Of a DNA stretch of 64,000 bases, positions 1 through 9,692 are shown in pieces. This DNA is from Geminicoccus roseus DSM 18922 (GTDB taxonomy: Bacteria; Pseudomonadota; Alphaproteobacteria; Geminicoccales; Geminicoccaceae), in NCBI RefSeq assembly GCF_000427665.1, contig NZ_KE386572.1, positions 1,822,196 through 1,886,195 of the forward strand, in the 5' to 3' direction. Within the stretch, counting starts at the first letter, position 1; each line of letters starts with the position of its first letter. A program made the translations under genes and the position numbers. Under the pieces are notes generated by a model. That model was not told the DNA's origin, searched no databases, and worked only from the letters and a program-made list of their open reading frames with translations.

Positions 1-3000
1 CTCCAGGTACAGCCAGACCACCGGGGTGATGTACAGGGTCACCAGCTGCGAGACCGCCAGGCCGCCGACCACCGCCACGCCCAGCGGCTGGCGCAGTTCG
101 GCACCGGCGCCCAGGCCCAGGGCGATTGGCAGGGCACCGAAGATCGCGGCGAAGGTCGTCATCATGATCGGCCGGAACCGGCGCAGGCAGGCCGTGCGTA
201 CCGCCACCTCGGGCAGTGCACCGGCCCGGCGCTCCTCCAGCGCCACGTCCACGATCATGATCGCGTTCTTCTTCACGATGCCGATCAGCATGACGATGCC
301 GATGACCGCGATCACCGAGAGGTCCATGTCCAGCCAGTTGAGCGCCCAGAGCGCCCCGATCCCGGCGGATGGAAGACCGGCCAGGATCGTGATCGGGTGG
401 ACGAAGCTCTCATAGAGGATGCCCAGCACGATGTAGATCGTCAGGACGGCAGCCAGCAGCAGGATCGGCTGGTTGGCGAGCCCGTCCTGGAAGGCCTGGG
501 CGGTGCCGGAAAATCCGGCGGAGATCGAACTGGTGGCCCCGCTGGCGGCGGACGCCTCCTCGATCGCCGTGACCGCGTCGCTCAGCGCGAAGCCCGGCGC
601 TAGGTTGAAGGAGATGGTCGCAGCAGGTTGCTGGGACTGTCTATTGACGGTGAGGGGGCCGGCCTCGCGGGTTACCCGGGTCACCGCCGATAGGGGCACG
701 CTGGTGCCGTCGGTCGACTTGACGAAGACCCGGCCCAGGATCGACGGATCGTCCTGCTGCTTGCGTCCCGATTCCAGGATGATCGCGTAGTCGTCGGTGT
801 TGTTGTAGATCGTGCCGATCTGCCGGGTGCCGAACGCGTCGTAGAGGGCGGAGCGGATCTGGTCGGAGCGCACGCCGATCGCCGCGGCGCGATCCTCGTC
901 CACGCGGATCCGCAATTCCGGATTGGTGACCTCCAGGTCGGTCGAGACGTCCTGGATCTGCGGCAGCCCGGACAGGCTGGCGACCAGGGTGGGGACGGCC
1001 TCGATAAGCACCGGCAAGGTGGCCGCCTGCAGCGTGTACTGGTACTGGCTGTTGGACCGCCGGCCACCGATGTTGATGTTCTGCACCGGCTGGAAGAACA
1101 CTTTCATGCCCGGTACCTGGCTGGCTTCACGGCGCAGCCGCGCCACGACCTCGTCGATCGGTTCGTCGCGCCCCTCTGCCTTGCTTTTCAGGGCCACGAA
1201 CATCCGCCCCGAATTCAGCTGGTCGCCCCCGACCCTGGAGTTGAAGTAGGCGACCGCCGGATCGGCCTGCACGATTGCCGCCACCCTTCTCTGCTGGTCC
1301 ACCATGGCATCGAACCCGATGTCCGGCCGGGCCTCGGTGGTGACGGAAAGGAAGCCGGTGTCCTCGGTCGGGAAGAAGCCCTTGGGAGCGACGACGTAGA
1401 GATGGAGGGCGTAGGCCAGGGTCCCGAACGTCGCCAGAAGGGTGAGGAAGCGGTGGCGCAGCACCACGTCCAGGCTGATCCGGTACAAGGTGGCCATGCC
1501 ACCCACCAGGAACTCGGCCGCGCGGGCGACGATGTTGGCGCGGCCGGGCGGGACGGCCTGTGGCTTGAGGAAGCGGGAGCACAGCATCGGGATCAGCGTC
1601 AGCGACACGAAGCCCGAGATGAGGATGGCCACCGAGATGGTCACCGCGAACTCGCGGAACACCCGGCCGACCACCCCGCCCATGAACAGGACCGGGATGA
1701 ACACCGCCACCAGCGACAGGGTCATCGAGACGATGGTGAAGCCGATCTCGGCGGATCCCTTGAGTGCCGCCTGAAAGACGCCCATGCCCTCCTCGACATG
1801 GCGGACGATGTTCTCCAGCACCACGATCGCGTCGTCGACCACGAAGCCCACGCACAAGGTCAGGGCCAGCAGCGTCATGTTGTTGATCGAGTAGCCCAGG
1901 AGCGCCATCACGCCGAACGTGCCGATCACCGAGACGGGGAGGCTCAGCGCCGGGATGATGGTGGCGCGCGGGTCCTTCAGGAACACGAAGATCACCGCGA
2001 CCACCAGCGCGGCCGCGATTAGCAGGTGGCTGGTGACGTCGCTCACCGCCTCGCGGATCGACACCGAGCGGTCATTGGTGATCTGGATGGAGATCGAGGG
2101 CGGGATCTGCGATTCCAGGGCGGGGATCACCTCGCGGATCCGGTCGACCACGGCCACGGTGTTGGCGTCCGGCTGGCGCTGGATCGCCAGGACGATCGAG
2201 CGCTCGTCGTTGAACCAGCCTGCGCCCTGCTCGTTCTCCACCCCGTCGCGCAGGGTGGCGATCTGGTCCAGGCGCACCGGCTGGCCGTTGCGCCAGGCGA
2301 CCACCAGCGGCCGGTACTCGACGGCGTTGGCCGGCGGGTCCTGCGGATCGATGGTGAGGGTGCGGGTCGATCCGGCAAGGGTGCCGACCGGTGTGGTGGA
2401 AGCGGCGGATTCAATGGCGCTACGCACATCGCTGGTGGTCAGCCCGCGAGCCGCGGCCTGGACCGGATCGACCTCGACCCGGACCGCGAACTTCTGCCCG
2501 CCCCAGATCAGCACCTGGGCGACGCCCTCGACCTGGGAGAGCTGGTTGGCCAGCAGGCTCTCCGCGTAGTCATTGACCTTCGACAGCGGCAGGGTCGACG
2601 AGGAGAGTGCCAAAAACAGGATCGGCTGGTCGGCCGGATTGACCTTCCGGAAGGATGGCGGACTGGTCATCTCGTCGGGCAGCCGGCGCTGCGCCGTCGA
2701 GAGCGCGGACTGCACGTCCAGAGCTGCGCCGTCGATGTCGCGGTCCAAGGTGAACTGGATCGTGATCGACGTGTTGCCCTGGGTCGACTGCGAGGTCATC
2801 GTGTCGATGCCGGCAATCGTCGCGAACTGGCGCTCCAGGGGCGCTGCAACTGAGGATGCCATGGTCTCTGGGCTGGCGCCCGGAAGGCTGGCACTCACCT
2901 GGATGGTCGGGAAGTCCACACGCGGCAAAGCGGCCGAAGGCAGAATGCGCCACCCGGCAATGCCCCCCAAGATGATTGCCAGGGTGACCAGGGTCGCCAT

Positions 3001-3036
3001 GACGGGGCGATGAATGCACAGCTCGGCGAGCTTCAT
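1..3036 (-). CDS. RND multidrug efflux permease, MdtB/MdtC-like (C-terminus beyond window)
   Basis: Inner-membrane proton-driven RND pump subunit that would move drugs or other amphiphiles to an outer-membrane channel through the adaptor encoded just upstream. About 1012 residues are visible in an open frame, and the last ones (LYITPVVWLYLE) match the closing transmembrane segment of MdtB/MdtC, so perhaps 20-30 residues are missing past position 1. The start begins MKLAELCIHRPVMATLV, typical of MdtB/C. The TM4 proton-relay pair Asp-Asp falls near residues 401-402 in VGFVVDDAIVVLENI. The ATG overlaps the adaptor stop by four bases (3033-3036), so the two are translationally coupled. A second MdtC-type permease often follows in this family but would lie outside the window. 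Family assignment is firm; substrate is unknown. Confidence 0.93.
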   Translation of the reverse strand, partial: MKLAELCIHRPVMATLVTLAIILGGIAGWRILPSAALPRVDFPTIQVSASLPGASPETMASSVAAPLERQFATIAGIDTMTSQSTQGNTSITIQFTLDRDIDGAALDVQSALSTAQRRLPDEMTSPPSFRKVNPADQPILFLALSSSTLPLSKVNDYAESLLANQLSQVEGVAQVLIWGGQKFAVRVEVDPVQAAARGLTTSDVRSAIESAASTTPVGTLAGSTRTLTIDPQDPPANAVEYRPLVVAWRNGQPVRLDQIATLRDGVENEQGAGWFNDERSIVLAIQRQPDANTVAVVDRIREVIPALESQIPPSISIQITNDRSVSIREAVSDVTSHLLIAAALVVAVIFVFLKDPRATIIPALSLPVSVIGTFGVMALLGYSINNMTLLALTLCVGFVVDDAIVVLENIVRHVEEGMGVFQAALKGSAEIGFTIVSMTLSLVAVFIPVLFMGGVVGRVFREFAVTISVAILISGFVSLTLIPMLCSRFLKPQAVPPGRANIVARAAEFLVGGMATLYRISLDVVLRHRFLTLLATFGTLAYALHLYVVAPKGFFPTEDTGFLSVTTEARPDIGFDAMVDQQRRVAAIVQADPAVAYFNSRVGGDQLNSGRMFVALKSKAEGRDEPIDEVVARLRREASQVPGMKVFFQPVQNINIGGRRSNSQYQYTLQAATLPVLIEAVPTLVASLSGLPQIQDVSTDLEVTNPELRIRVDEDRAAAIGVRSDQIRSALYDAFGTRQIGTIYNNTDDYAIILESGRKQQDDPSILGRVFVKSTDGTSVPLSAVTRVTREAGPLTVNRQSQQPAATISFNLAPGFALSDAVTAIEEASAASGATSSISAGFSGTAQAFQDGLANQPILLLAAVLTIYIVLGILYESFVHPITILAGLPSAGIGALWALNWLDMDLSVIAVIGIVMLIGIVKKNAIMIVDVALEERRAGALPEVAVRTACLRRFRPIMMTTFAAIFGALPIALGLGAGAELRQPLGVAVVGGLAVSQLVTLYITPVVWLYLE

Positions 3037-4316
3037 CGCCTTGCCTCCAGCCCTTGAGCACTTTCGGCGATGTGGACCAGCGTGCCGTCGACCAGGCGGA
3101 TCTGGCCTTCGGTGACGACCGTGGTTCCGGCCGGTGGTCCGTCCACCAGCACCGTGACGTCGTCAACGGTCCGGCCGACCTGCACCGGAACGACGCGCGC
3201 CTTCTGGTTCTGGTCCACGATGAACAGGAACGAGCCGGTCTGGCTGATCTGGACGGCGTCGCTCGGCACCACCAGCGCTCCTTTCTCCTCCCGCAGGACC
3301 AGCCTCGCGTCCAGCACGGTACCCGGCCAGAGACGCTGGTCGTGATTGTCGAGCCGGGCGCGTACCGTCACCAGGCCGGTTCCGCGTTCCACCGCGTTCT
3401 CCACCATGACGACTGGTCCTGAACGGGTCTCCGTGCTGCCGGGCAACGGCACCTCGATCTGTGCCGTGCCGGCCTGCAGGGCTTCGGAGAGATCGCCCAG
3501 CTGGTTCTGCGGCACTCCCAGAGCCACATAGATGGGATCGACCTGGTTGAGCGTCGCGATGGTGCCGGCCGAATCGGAGCCGCGCACGATGGTGCCCGGG
3601 CTGACCTGCACGCGCCCGATCCGGCCGTCGAACGGTGCGCTGATCCGGTGGTAGGACAGTTCGAGCTGCAGGCTGCGCAATTGGGCCTCGCTGGCGGCCA
3701 CGCCGGCGGTCAGCGCTTCCACCTCGGTCCGAGCATCGTCCAGGGACTGCTTGGCCGTGGCGCCACGCTTGGCGAGATCCGTGGCGCGGTCGAACACGAG
3801 GCGGGCGTTGGCAAGCTGCGCCCGATCGCGGCGGATGTTGGCTTCCTGCTGGTCGATCTGGGCCTGGATCGGCTCCTGATCGAGCTCGACCAGCACGTCG
3901 CCGGCCTTCACCATCGCCCCGTCATCGACCAGGACCCGCTCGACCACCCCATCCACGCGGGCACGAATCGCCACGGACTCGACGGCCTCGATGGTGCCGA
4001 CCGAGCGGAATTCGACGGGGACATCCCGGATGGAGACCTGCGCCACCCGAACCGGTACCGCCGCCTTGCGCTCCGAGGAGAGGGGAGCGGAACCCGCACC
4101 TGCCTCGCCCCGGATCGTCTCGACAGCCGCCTGTGCCCAGGCCGGTGCCCCATCAAGCCAGGCGGGCCGGTCAGCATAGCGCAGCCAGGCAATCAAGCCG
4201 ATCACCAGGGCGAGGCACAGCAGGAGCCATCTTGCCCTGCGGTGCGGCCGCACGGGCGGCTCTCCGCCCCCAAGGGAAGCTCCGGCATCCTGGCGGTCGC
4301 GCGAGGCTTCAGGCAT
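3033..4316 (-). CDS. RND efflux periplasmic adaptor, MdtA/HlyD-like
   Basis: Membrane-fusion protein of 427 residues that would link the MdtB/C-like permease to an outer-membrane factor. It has a short cytoplasmic N-terminus, one hydrophobic anchor at about residues 29-46 (WLLLCLALVIGLIAWL), then the HlyD order: lipoyl half (VAIRARVDGVVERVLVDDG), a coiled-coil hairpin rich in Gln/Ala/Arg (about 150-210), second lipoyl half (ISAPFDGRIGRVQVSPG) and beta-barrel/membrane-proximal domains to the C-terminus. No lipobox is present, unlike the second adaptor at 7.7-8.9 kb. It is first in a two-gene minus-strand transcript and overlaps the permease by ATGA. No regulator gene is adjacent and no outer-membrane channel is encoded in the window. 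Confidence 0.93.
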   Translation of the reverse strand: MPEASRDRQDAGASLGGGEPPVRPHRRARWLLLCLALVIGLIAWLRYADRPAWLDGAPAWAQAAVETIRGEAGAGSAPLSSERKAAVPVRVAQVSIRDVPVEFRSVGTIEAVESVAIRARVDGVVERVLVDDGAMVKAGDVLVELDQEPIQAQIDQQEANIRRDRAQLANARLVFDRATDLAKRGATAKQSLDDARTEVEALTAGVAASEAQLRSLQLELSYHRISAPFDGRIGRVQVSPGTIVRGSDSAGTIATLNQVDPIYVALGVPQNQLGDLSEALQAGTAQIEVPLPGSTETRSGPVVMVENAVERGTGLVTVRARLDNHDQRLWPGTVLDARLVLREEKGALVVPSDAVQISQTGSFLFIVDQNQKARVVPVQVGRTVDDVTVLVDGPPAGTTVVTEGQIRLVDGTLVHIAESAQGLEARR

Positions 4317-4471
4317 GGGCTGGGATCATCCGTGGCAGCTCGTCGGCAGGGCTGGGCTTAGCTTGCCTGCTACCAATCTAGGCCGAGCAAGGAGCCGGTA
4401 CAGTCCGTTTCAGGTAACATATTGTATATCCCTCGATGCGGGACGTGCGGCAACTTTTGCGCGAAACGACG

Positions 4472-4505
4472 AACGCCGGAGCAGCCTGTCGGCTGCTCCG
4501 GCGTT
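4472..4505 (-). terminator. Strong hairpin after the AcrB-like gene
   Basis: A perfect 15-base-pair inverted repeat (AACGCCGGAGCAGCC, 4-base loop TGTC, reverse complement) starts 24 bases past the stop of the permease at 4529. On the minus strand it is followed by a short T-containing run (TCGTCGTTTCGC), so it looks like a rho-independent terminator with a weak T tract. It separates the AcrAB-like operon from the MdtA-like operon downstream. Confidence 0.7.
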
Positions 4506-4528
4506 AGCGTCGCGAGCGGACGGTTCGG

Positions 4529-7500
4529 CTACTTGGCCGGCTGCACCGCCGGTGCCTCGGCCGGCTCGGCCGCGGGGGGCAGGTGCGCTGGCTTCCAGCC
4601 GGCCTTCTCCCGCAGATACTGGAAGACGACGTAGAGCATCGGGATCAGGAGGATGCCGATGGTCGATGCCGCCAGCATCCCCCAGAAGACCGGGGCGCCG
4701 ACGGCAATGCGGCTGGCGGAGCCGGGGCCGGTCGCGGTGACCAGCGGCACGAGGCCCAGGATGAAGGCGAAGCTGGTCATCATGACCGGCCGGAACCGGA
4801 GCTTGGCGCCTTCGATGGCGCTTTCTCTCAGGCCCATGCCCTTGCCGCGCATCTCCAGGCTGAACTCGTTGATCAGGATCGCGTTCTTTGCAGCCAGGCC
4901 GATCAGCACGACCAGGCCGATCTGGGCATAGACGTCGAACGCCAGCCCCCAGATGTAGAGGCCGAAGATGGCGCCCATGATCCCGACCGACACCGAAAGG
5001 AGCACCGGGATCGGGATGTTCCAGCTCTCGTAGAGGGCTACAAGGAACAGGTAGGCGAAGATGATCGCCATCGCGAGCACGATGGTCGTCTTGCCGGCCG
5101 CCTCGATTTCCTGAAGGGCGGTGCCGGTCCACTCATATCCATAGCCTTGCGGCAGATCGGCGCCGACTCGCTCCATGGCCGCGATCGCGTCGCCGGAGCT
5201 GAAGCCGTCAGCTGGATTGCCATTGAGCGTCACGCTGCGATAGCCGTTGTACCGACTGATCGCCGACGGACCGAGTTCCAGGCGGACCGAGGCAATCGAC
5301 TGCATCGGCACCATCTCGCCCTGGTCGTTGCGCACGCTGATCCTGAAGATGTCGTCGACCCGGCTGCGATAATCAGCCTCGGCCTGGATCTGGACCTGCC
5401 AGGTCCGGCCGAAAACGTTGAAATCGTTGACGTAGTAACCGCCGAGGGTGGCCTGCAACGTGCTGAACACGTCGGAGATCTGCACGCCCAGCGTCTGGGC
5501 CTTATCCCTGTCCAGGTCGAGATAGATCTGCGGCGTGTCGGCGTTGAACGAAGTGAATACTCCGGAAAGTTCCGGCTGCTGGTTGGCGGAGACGATCGCG
5601 GAACGCACCACCTGGGCCAACTCGGTCATGGATCCGCCCTGGAGGTCCTGAAGCTGGAACTCGAAGCCCCCGGTGGATCCCAGGCCCATGATCGGCGGCA
5701 CGTTCAGCGGGACGATCTGCGCTTCGGGGATGGCGGCGAGTTCCGGTCGGAGCGCAGCCAATACCGCAAACACGCTCTCGGATTCATCCGTGCGTTCCTC
5801 AAACGACTTCATGGTGCCGATCATGAAGGCGTTGTTGGACTTGGCGAGAGCATTGAGAAAGTCGTAGCCCACGATGGACGTGACCGCTTCGACCCCCGGC
5901 TTCTCGCGGACAAGGCCCTCGACCTGCTGGACCACCTGGTTCGTGCGCTCTACCGAGGCGCCCTCGGGAAGGGCCAGGAGCACGAAGAAGGCACCCTGGT
6001 CCTCCGCCGGCAGGAAGCCCTTCGGGGTAGCACCAAAGCCCCCCCAGATGGCGGCGAAGATGACGCCCAGCCCGACCACGGAGAACGCGGCAAGACGGAC
6101 CAGGCGGGCCACCACGCTGCCGTAGGCGTCCCGGACCTTGTCGATGCCCTTCTGGCACCAGGCGATCGGCCCCCGCTGCGGTGGACGATGTCCCTGCTTG
6201 AGCAGGATGGCGCACAATGCCGGAGAGAGCGTCAGGGCATTCACCGCCGAGATCAGCATCGAGACCGACACTGCGACAGCGAACTGGCGGTACAACTCGC
6301 CCACCAGCCCCGGGATGAAGCCGGTGGGAACGAACACCGAGAGCAGCACCAAGGTGATGCCGATCACCGGAGCGGTGATCTCGCCCATCGCCTTGCGCGT
6401 GGCGTCCGCCACGCTCAGATGCGGCTCCTCATGCATCACGCGCTCGACGTTCTCCACCACCACGATCGCGTCGTCGACCACGATGCCGATCGCCAGCACG
6501 AGCGCCAGGAGCGACACGGTATTGGCCGAGTATCCGATCGCGAGAAGGATCGCGAAGGTGCCGACCAGGGCCACGGGAACCGCGATGATCGGGATCAGCG
6601 TGGTGCGCCAGTTGCCCAGGAAGAAGAACACCACGAGCGCCACCAGCACGAACGCCTCCAGGAGCGTCTTCACGACGTCCTCGATGGAAGCCTTCACGAA
6701 CAGGGTGGTATCGTAGTCGACCGAGTAGGACATCCCCTGCGGGAACCGCACGGAGAGCTGATCCAGCGTTTCCCGGATGGCCTCGCCGGTCGCGACCGCG
6801 TTGCCACCGGGGGACTGGTAGACCGCGATCGAGGCGGCGGGCTGGCCCTGGTAGGTCGAGAACCGGTCCGCAGACTTCGCGCCCATCTCGACCCGTGCCA
6901 CGTCGCTGACCCGGACGATCGAGCCGTCCGGGTTCGTGCGCAGGATCAGGTTCTCGAACTGCTCCACCGTGGTGAGGCGGCCGAGCGTGGTGATGTTGAT
7001 CTGGAACTGCTGGTCGGCCGCCATGGGCTGGGCGCCGATCCGGCCGACGGCGGCCTGGATGTTCTGGGCCGAGATCGAGTTTGCGACGTCGGTCGGCGTC
7101 ATGTCGTAATTGGCGAGCCGCTGCGGATCGAGCCAGATCCGCATGGCGTAGTCGAGCGGCCCGAACAGGACGGCGTCGCCCACGCCCTCGACGCGCTTGA
7201 TCGCGTCCAGGACGTTGATGGTCACGTAATTGGACAGGTACAGCGCGTCGTACTGTCCGTCCGGCGAGGAAAAGTTGACCACCTGCAGGAGGGCCGTCGA
7301 CTTCTTCTTGATGCTGAGGCCGGTCCGCGTGACCTCCTGGGGGAGTTGCGACGTTGCAAGATTGGCCCGGTTCTGGACGTTGACGGTGTTGATGTCCGGA
7401 TCAGTACCGAGCGCGAAGGTGACGTTGAGCGTGTAGCTGCCGTCAGCGCCGGAGGTCGACTTCATGTAGAGCATGTTGTCGACACCGGTGACCTGCTGCT

Positions 7501-7699
7501 CGATGGGCTGGGCAACGGTCTGCTCGACGACATCGGCGGATGCACCTGGATAGGTCGCCGTGACGGAGACCATCGGTGGCACGATGTCGGGGAACTGGGC
7601 TCGGGGGATGGCGAAGATCGAGATGGCGCCGGCCAGCGTGATCACGATCGACACGACCAGGGCCAGCCTGGGCCGCGAGATGAAGACGTCCGAGATCAT
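4529..7699 (-). CDS. RND efflux permease, AcrB/MexB-like (HAE1)
   Basis: Proton-driven inner-membrane pump of 1056 residues, the normal length for AcrB-type permeases. N-terminal MISDVFISRPRLALVVSIV is the usual start before the first porter domain. The sequence contains the SVTATYPGASADVVEQTVA motif, the TM4 Asp-Asp proton relay near residues 409-410 (GIVVDDAIVVVENVERVM), two large periplasmic loops, and a conserved late segment FRPVMMTSFAFILGLVPL. A long open frame on the opposite strand is a codon-bias shadow. The gene follows its adaptor by 16 bases and ends before a strong hairpin. The Ala/Pro-rich tail is typical of alphaproteobacterial members. Likely substrates are hydrophobic drugs or dyes; none can be named from sequence. 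Confidence 0.96.
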   Translation of the reverse strand: MISDVFISRPRLALVVSIVITLAGAISIFAIPRAQFPDIVPPMVSVTATYPGASADVVEQTVAQPIEQQVTGVDNMLYMKSTSGADGSYTLNVTFALGTDPDINTVNVQNRANLATSQLPQEVTRTGLSIKKKSTALLQVVNFSSPDGQYDALYLSNYVTINVLDAIKRVEGVGDAVLFGPLDYAMRIWLDPQRLANYDMTPTDVANSISAQNIQAAVGRIGAQPMAADQQFQINITTLGRLTTVEQFENLILRTNPDGSIVRVSDVARVEMGAKSADRFSTYQGQPAASIAVYQSPGGNAVATGEAIRETLDQLSVRFPQGMSYSVDYDTTLFVKASIEDVVKTLLEAFVLVALVVFFFLGNWRTTLIPIIAVPVALVGTFAILLAIGYSANTVSLLALVLAIGIVVDDAIVVVENVERVMHEEPHLSVADATRKAMGEITAPVIGITLVLLSVFVPTGFIPGLVGELYRQFAVAVSVSMLISAVNALTLSPALCAILLKQGHRPPQRGPIAWCQKGIDKVRDAYGSVVARLVRLAAFSVVGLGVIFAAIWGGFGATPKGFLPAEDQGAFFVLLALPEGASVERTNQVVQQVEGLVREKPGVEAVTSIVGYDFLNALAKSNNAFMIGTMKSFEERTDESESVFAVLAALRPELAAIPEAQIVPLNVPPIMGLGSTGGFEFQLQDLQGGSMTELAQVVRSAIVSANQQPELSGVFTSFNADTPQIYLDLDRDKAQTLGVQISDVFSTLQATLGGYYVNDFNVFGRTWQVQIQAEADYRSRVDDIFRISVRNDQGEMVPMQSIASVRLELGPSAISRYNGYRSVTLNGNPADGFSSGDAIAAMERVGADLPQGYGYEWTGTALQEIEAAGKTTIVLAMAIIFAYLFLVALYESWNIPIPVLLSVSVGIMGAIFGLYIWGLAFDVYAQIGLVVLIGLAAKNAILINEFSLEMRGKGMGLRESAIEGAKLRFRPVMMTSFAFILGLVPLVTATGPGSASRIAVGAPVFWGMLAASTIGILLIPMLYVVFQYLREKAGWKPAHLPPAAEPAEAPAVQPAK

Positions 7700-7715
7700 C
7701 GTCGGCTGCTCCGGC

Positions 7716-8873
7716 TCAGGACTTGGCTTGGGCTTGGGTCGAAGCCGGGGTCGGCGTGACCTTCTGGCCTGGCCGGACCTTTTGGAGGCCGTCGACGATC
7801 ACCCGGTCACCCTCATCCAGGCCGCTGGTGATCGATATCTGCGTGCCGGCCGCCTCGCCCAGGACCACGCGGCGGACCTCCACCGTGTCGTCCTGCTTCA
7901 ATGCCAGCACGTAAGGGCCCTGCTGATCCACCAGCAAGGCGCTCTGCGACACCACGAGGGCCTCCTTCGGCGTGCCTGATTCGACCGTCACCTTGGCGAT
8001 CTGGCCGTCCACCAGGAAGTGCTCCGGATTGGGAAACTCCGCCCGAACCGTGACGGTGTCCGTGCCCTGATCGGCGGTCACCCCGACGAAGTCGATCTTG
8101 CCCTGGTGTTGATACTTGGTGCCATCGGCAAGCGTGAGGTGGACGATCGCCTTCGAGGCATCGATGTCTTGTTGGGCCATCGCCTTGCGGATCTGCAGGA
8201 GCTGGCGCGTGGAGACCGGGAAGGTGGCGTACATGGGGTCGACCGAGACGATGCTGGCGAGAACCCCGCTCTGCGGCGTGATCAGAGCACCCGGATCAAC
8301 CGCCGAACGGCTGATCCGCCCGGCGATCGGGGCGGTGATCGTCGTATACTGCAGGTTCAGGTTGGCTTGAGCGAGGGCCGCCTGGGCCTGAAGCACCGCA
8401 CCTTCGGCATCGCCCTTCTTCGCCGTAGCCTCATCCAGACGTGCCTGGGCGGCGGATTGGCTCTTCACCAGGGTCGTCTGGCGGCTCACCTCGATATCGG
8501 CCAGCTTTGCTGCAGCCTGCGCACGCTGCAGGCTGCCCTTCGCGGATTCGACCTCGGCTTCGTAAGTGTCCTTCTCGATCTCGAAAAGGACGTCGCCGAC
8601 CTTGACCTCGCTGCCTTCCTCAAAGGCTCGCTTCTCCAGGTACCCCTCGATCCGCGGGACAATTTCGACGCTGTCGGTCGTCTCGATCCGGCCGGTGAAG
8701 CTCTGGCTGCTGGTGATCGGTGCCTTGCTGACTGATGCCACCACCACACCCGGTGGCGGAGCGGGAGTCGACGCGGAACCGGAGGCTTTCTGCTCCTCCT
8801 CGCCACATGCGGCAAGAAGAAGGGCTCCGGCCAGAATGGCACCTCGCCAGTGCCGCCGCTGCGCTCGTTGCAT
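7716..8873 (-). CDS. RND efflux adaptor lipoprotein, AcrA/MexA-like
   Basis: Periplasmic adaptor of about 385 residues paired with the AcrB-like permease 16 bases downstream. I chose the ATG at 8873 (MQRAQRRHWRGAIL); a TTG four codons upstream is open but the ATG has GGGGAT just before it. The signal ends in a lipobox, GALLLAAC, with the lipid-attachment Cys at about residue 23, so the mature protein should be anchored to the inner membrane by lipid. Lipoyl halves (VEIVPRIEGYLEKRAFEEG and ITAPIAGRISRSAVDPGAL) flank a coiled-coil hairpin of about 70 residues. The C-terminal domain carries DEGDRVIVDGLQKVRPGQ, characteristic of the family. First gene of the operon; the promoter should lie in the long gap upstream. 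No regulator is adjacent. Confidence 0.94.
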   Translation of the reverse strand: MQRAQRRHWRGAILAGALLLAACGEEEQKASGSASTPAPPPGVVVASVSKAPITSSQSFTGRIETTDSVEIVPRIEGYLEKRAFEEGSEVKVGDVLFEIEKDTYEAEVESAKGSLQRAQAAAKLADIEVSRQTTLVKSQSAAQARLDEATAKKGDAEGAVLQAQAALAQANLNLQYTTITAPIAGRISRSAVDPGALITPQSGVLASIVSVDPMYATFPVSTRQLLQIRKAMAQQDIDASKAIVHLTLADGTKYQHQGKIDFVGVTADQGTDTVTVRAEFPNPEHFLVDGQIAKVTVESGTPKEALVVSQSALLVDQQGPYVLALKQDDTVEVRRVVLGEAAGTQISITSGLDEGDRVIVDGLQKVRPGQKVTPTPASTQAQAKS

Positions 8874-9692
8874 GCTTATCCCCAATCACCGCACCGCCAA
8901 CACGGAGGTAGCATGTGCAATAGAACAGTGTCGACCTGCTGGGATGTGTCGGCAGTACAGCCGTCGCCCGAGCCGCGGGCGCTCAGAACCGGATAATCGG
9001 AAGTTCCTAATAGTTTGAGTCACCCCCTCACGACTCCGTCACGGCGCTGTGAAGACGCTTGTCATGTCGTGGCAGCCGGAAGCTTCGTCGAACCCTACAA
9101 AAGACAAATTTGCACCTAGAGATCCCGTGGATATAAGACAATCATATGTTCCACTATTCCTTAGAAATCTAAAAATGATTCAAGGCAAGATCCTGCTTTA
9201 CCGGAAGTAAAAACAAAATATTAAATGATTAATGATAGTTAATGTACTTTCCGTTTTGGTGAATCATCGATCTAGAACAATAATCTATTGCATTCATTGT
9301 CCATGAAGATTATATTTGGTGTGTAAGGGCAGTAATACCGAGCAATAATAACAGTTGCTGTCACCCAAAGAGGCAAGTGATCTTATATTTTAGTGTTCCG
9401 GGCGGGTGGTTCGCTGTATTGTTGCTTGAAAGAACTTTTTCCATGTATTCTTAATGAATTGCATGGAGTTCAGCTGAAAGAATGTGCCGGCATCACACGA
9501 TGTCTATACATCAAGATGGTCGCGCGCAGATCGAGTTCGGCTTGGTCGGAACAAAAAGATCCAGACGTCTGCCCAACTCAATTAATCTGTACGTTCAGGG
9601 TAACCTGACGCAGATAGGATCAATATGGATCTTTTTGATGGCTGAATGTGGTGCTGGTTGTGATTGCTGGTAATGGAGCTAGGGAGAGAGAG
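8874..9692. other. 819-base intergenic region with AT-rich island
   Basis: This gap separates the minus-strand AcrAB-like operon from the plus-strand secreted protein at 9693. Up to about 9060 composition is ordinary. From about 9100 to 9500 it turns strikingly AT-rich with A/T runs, quite unlike the GC-rich flanks. Short open frames in 9393-9673 have no ribosome-binding site, no recognisable motif and overlap each other, so I do not call them. The divergent promoters must lie here, but I could not place a convincing -35/-10 pair. Confidence 0.6.

Noticed and set aside
4583-7759. A 1058-codon open frame on the plus strand opposite the AcrB-like gene
   Set aside because: His/Asp/Arg-rich antisense shadow typical of GC-rich codon bias; no ribosome-binding site, and the minus-strand gene is certain.
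9393-9673. Two overlapping short plus-strand frames before the secreted protein
   Set aside because: No ribosome-binding site, mutual overlap, no recognisable features.
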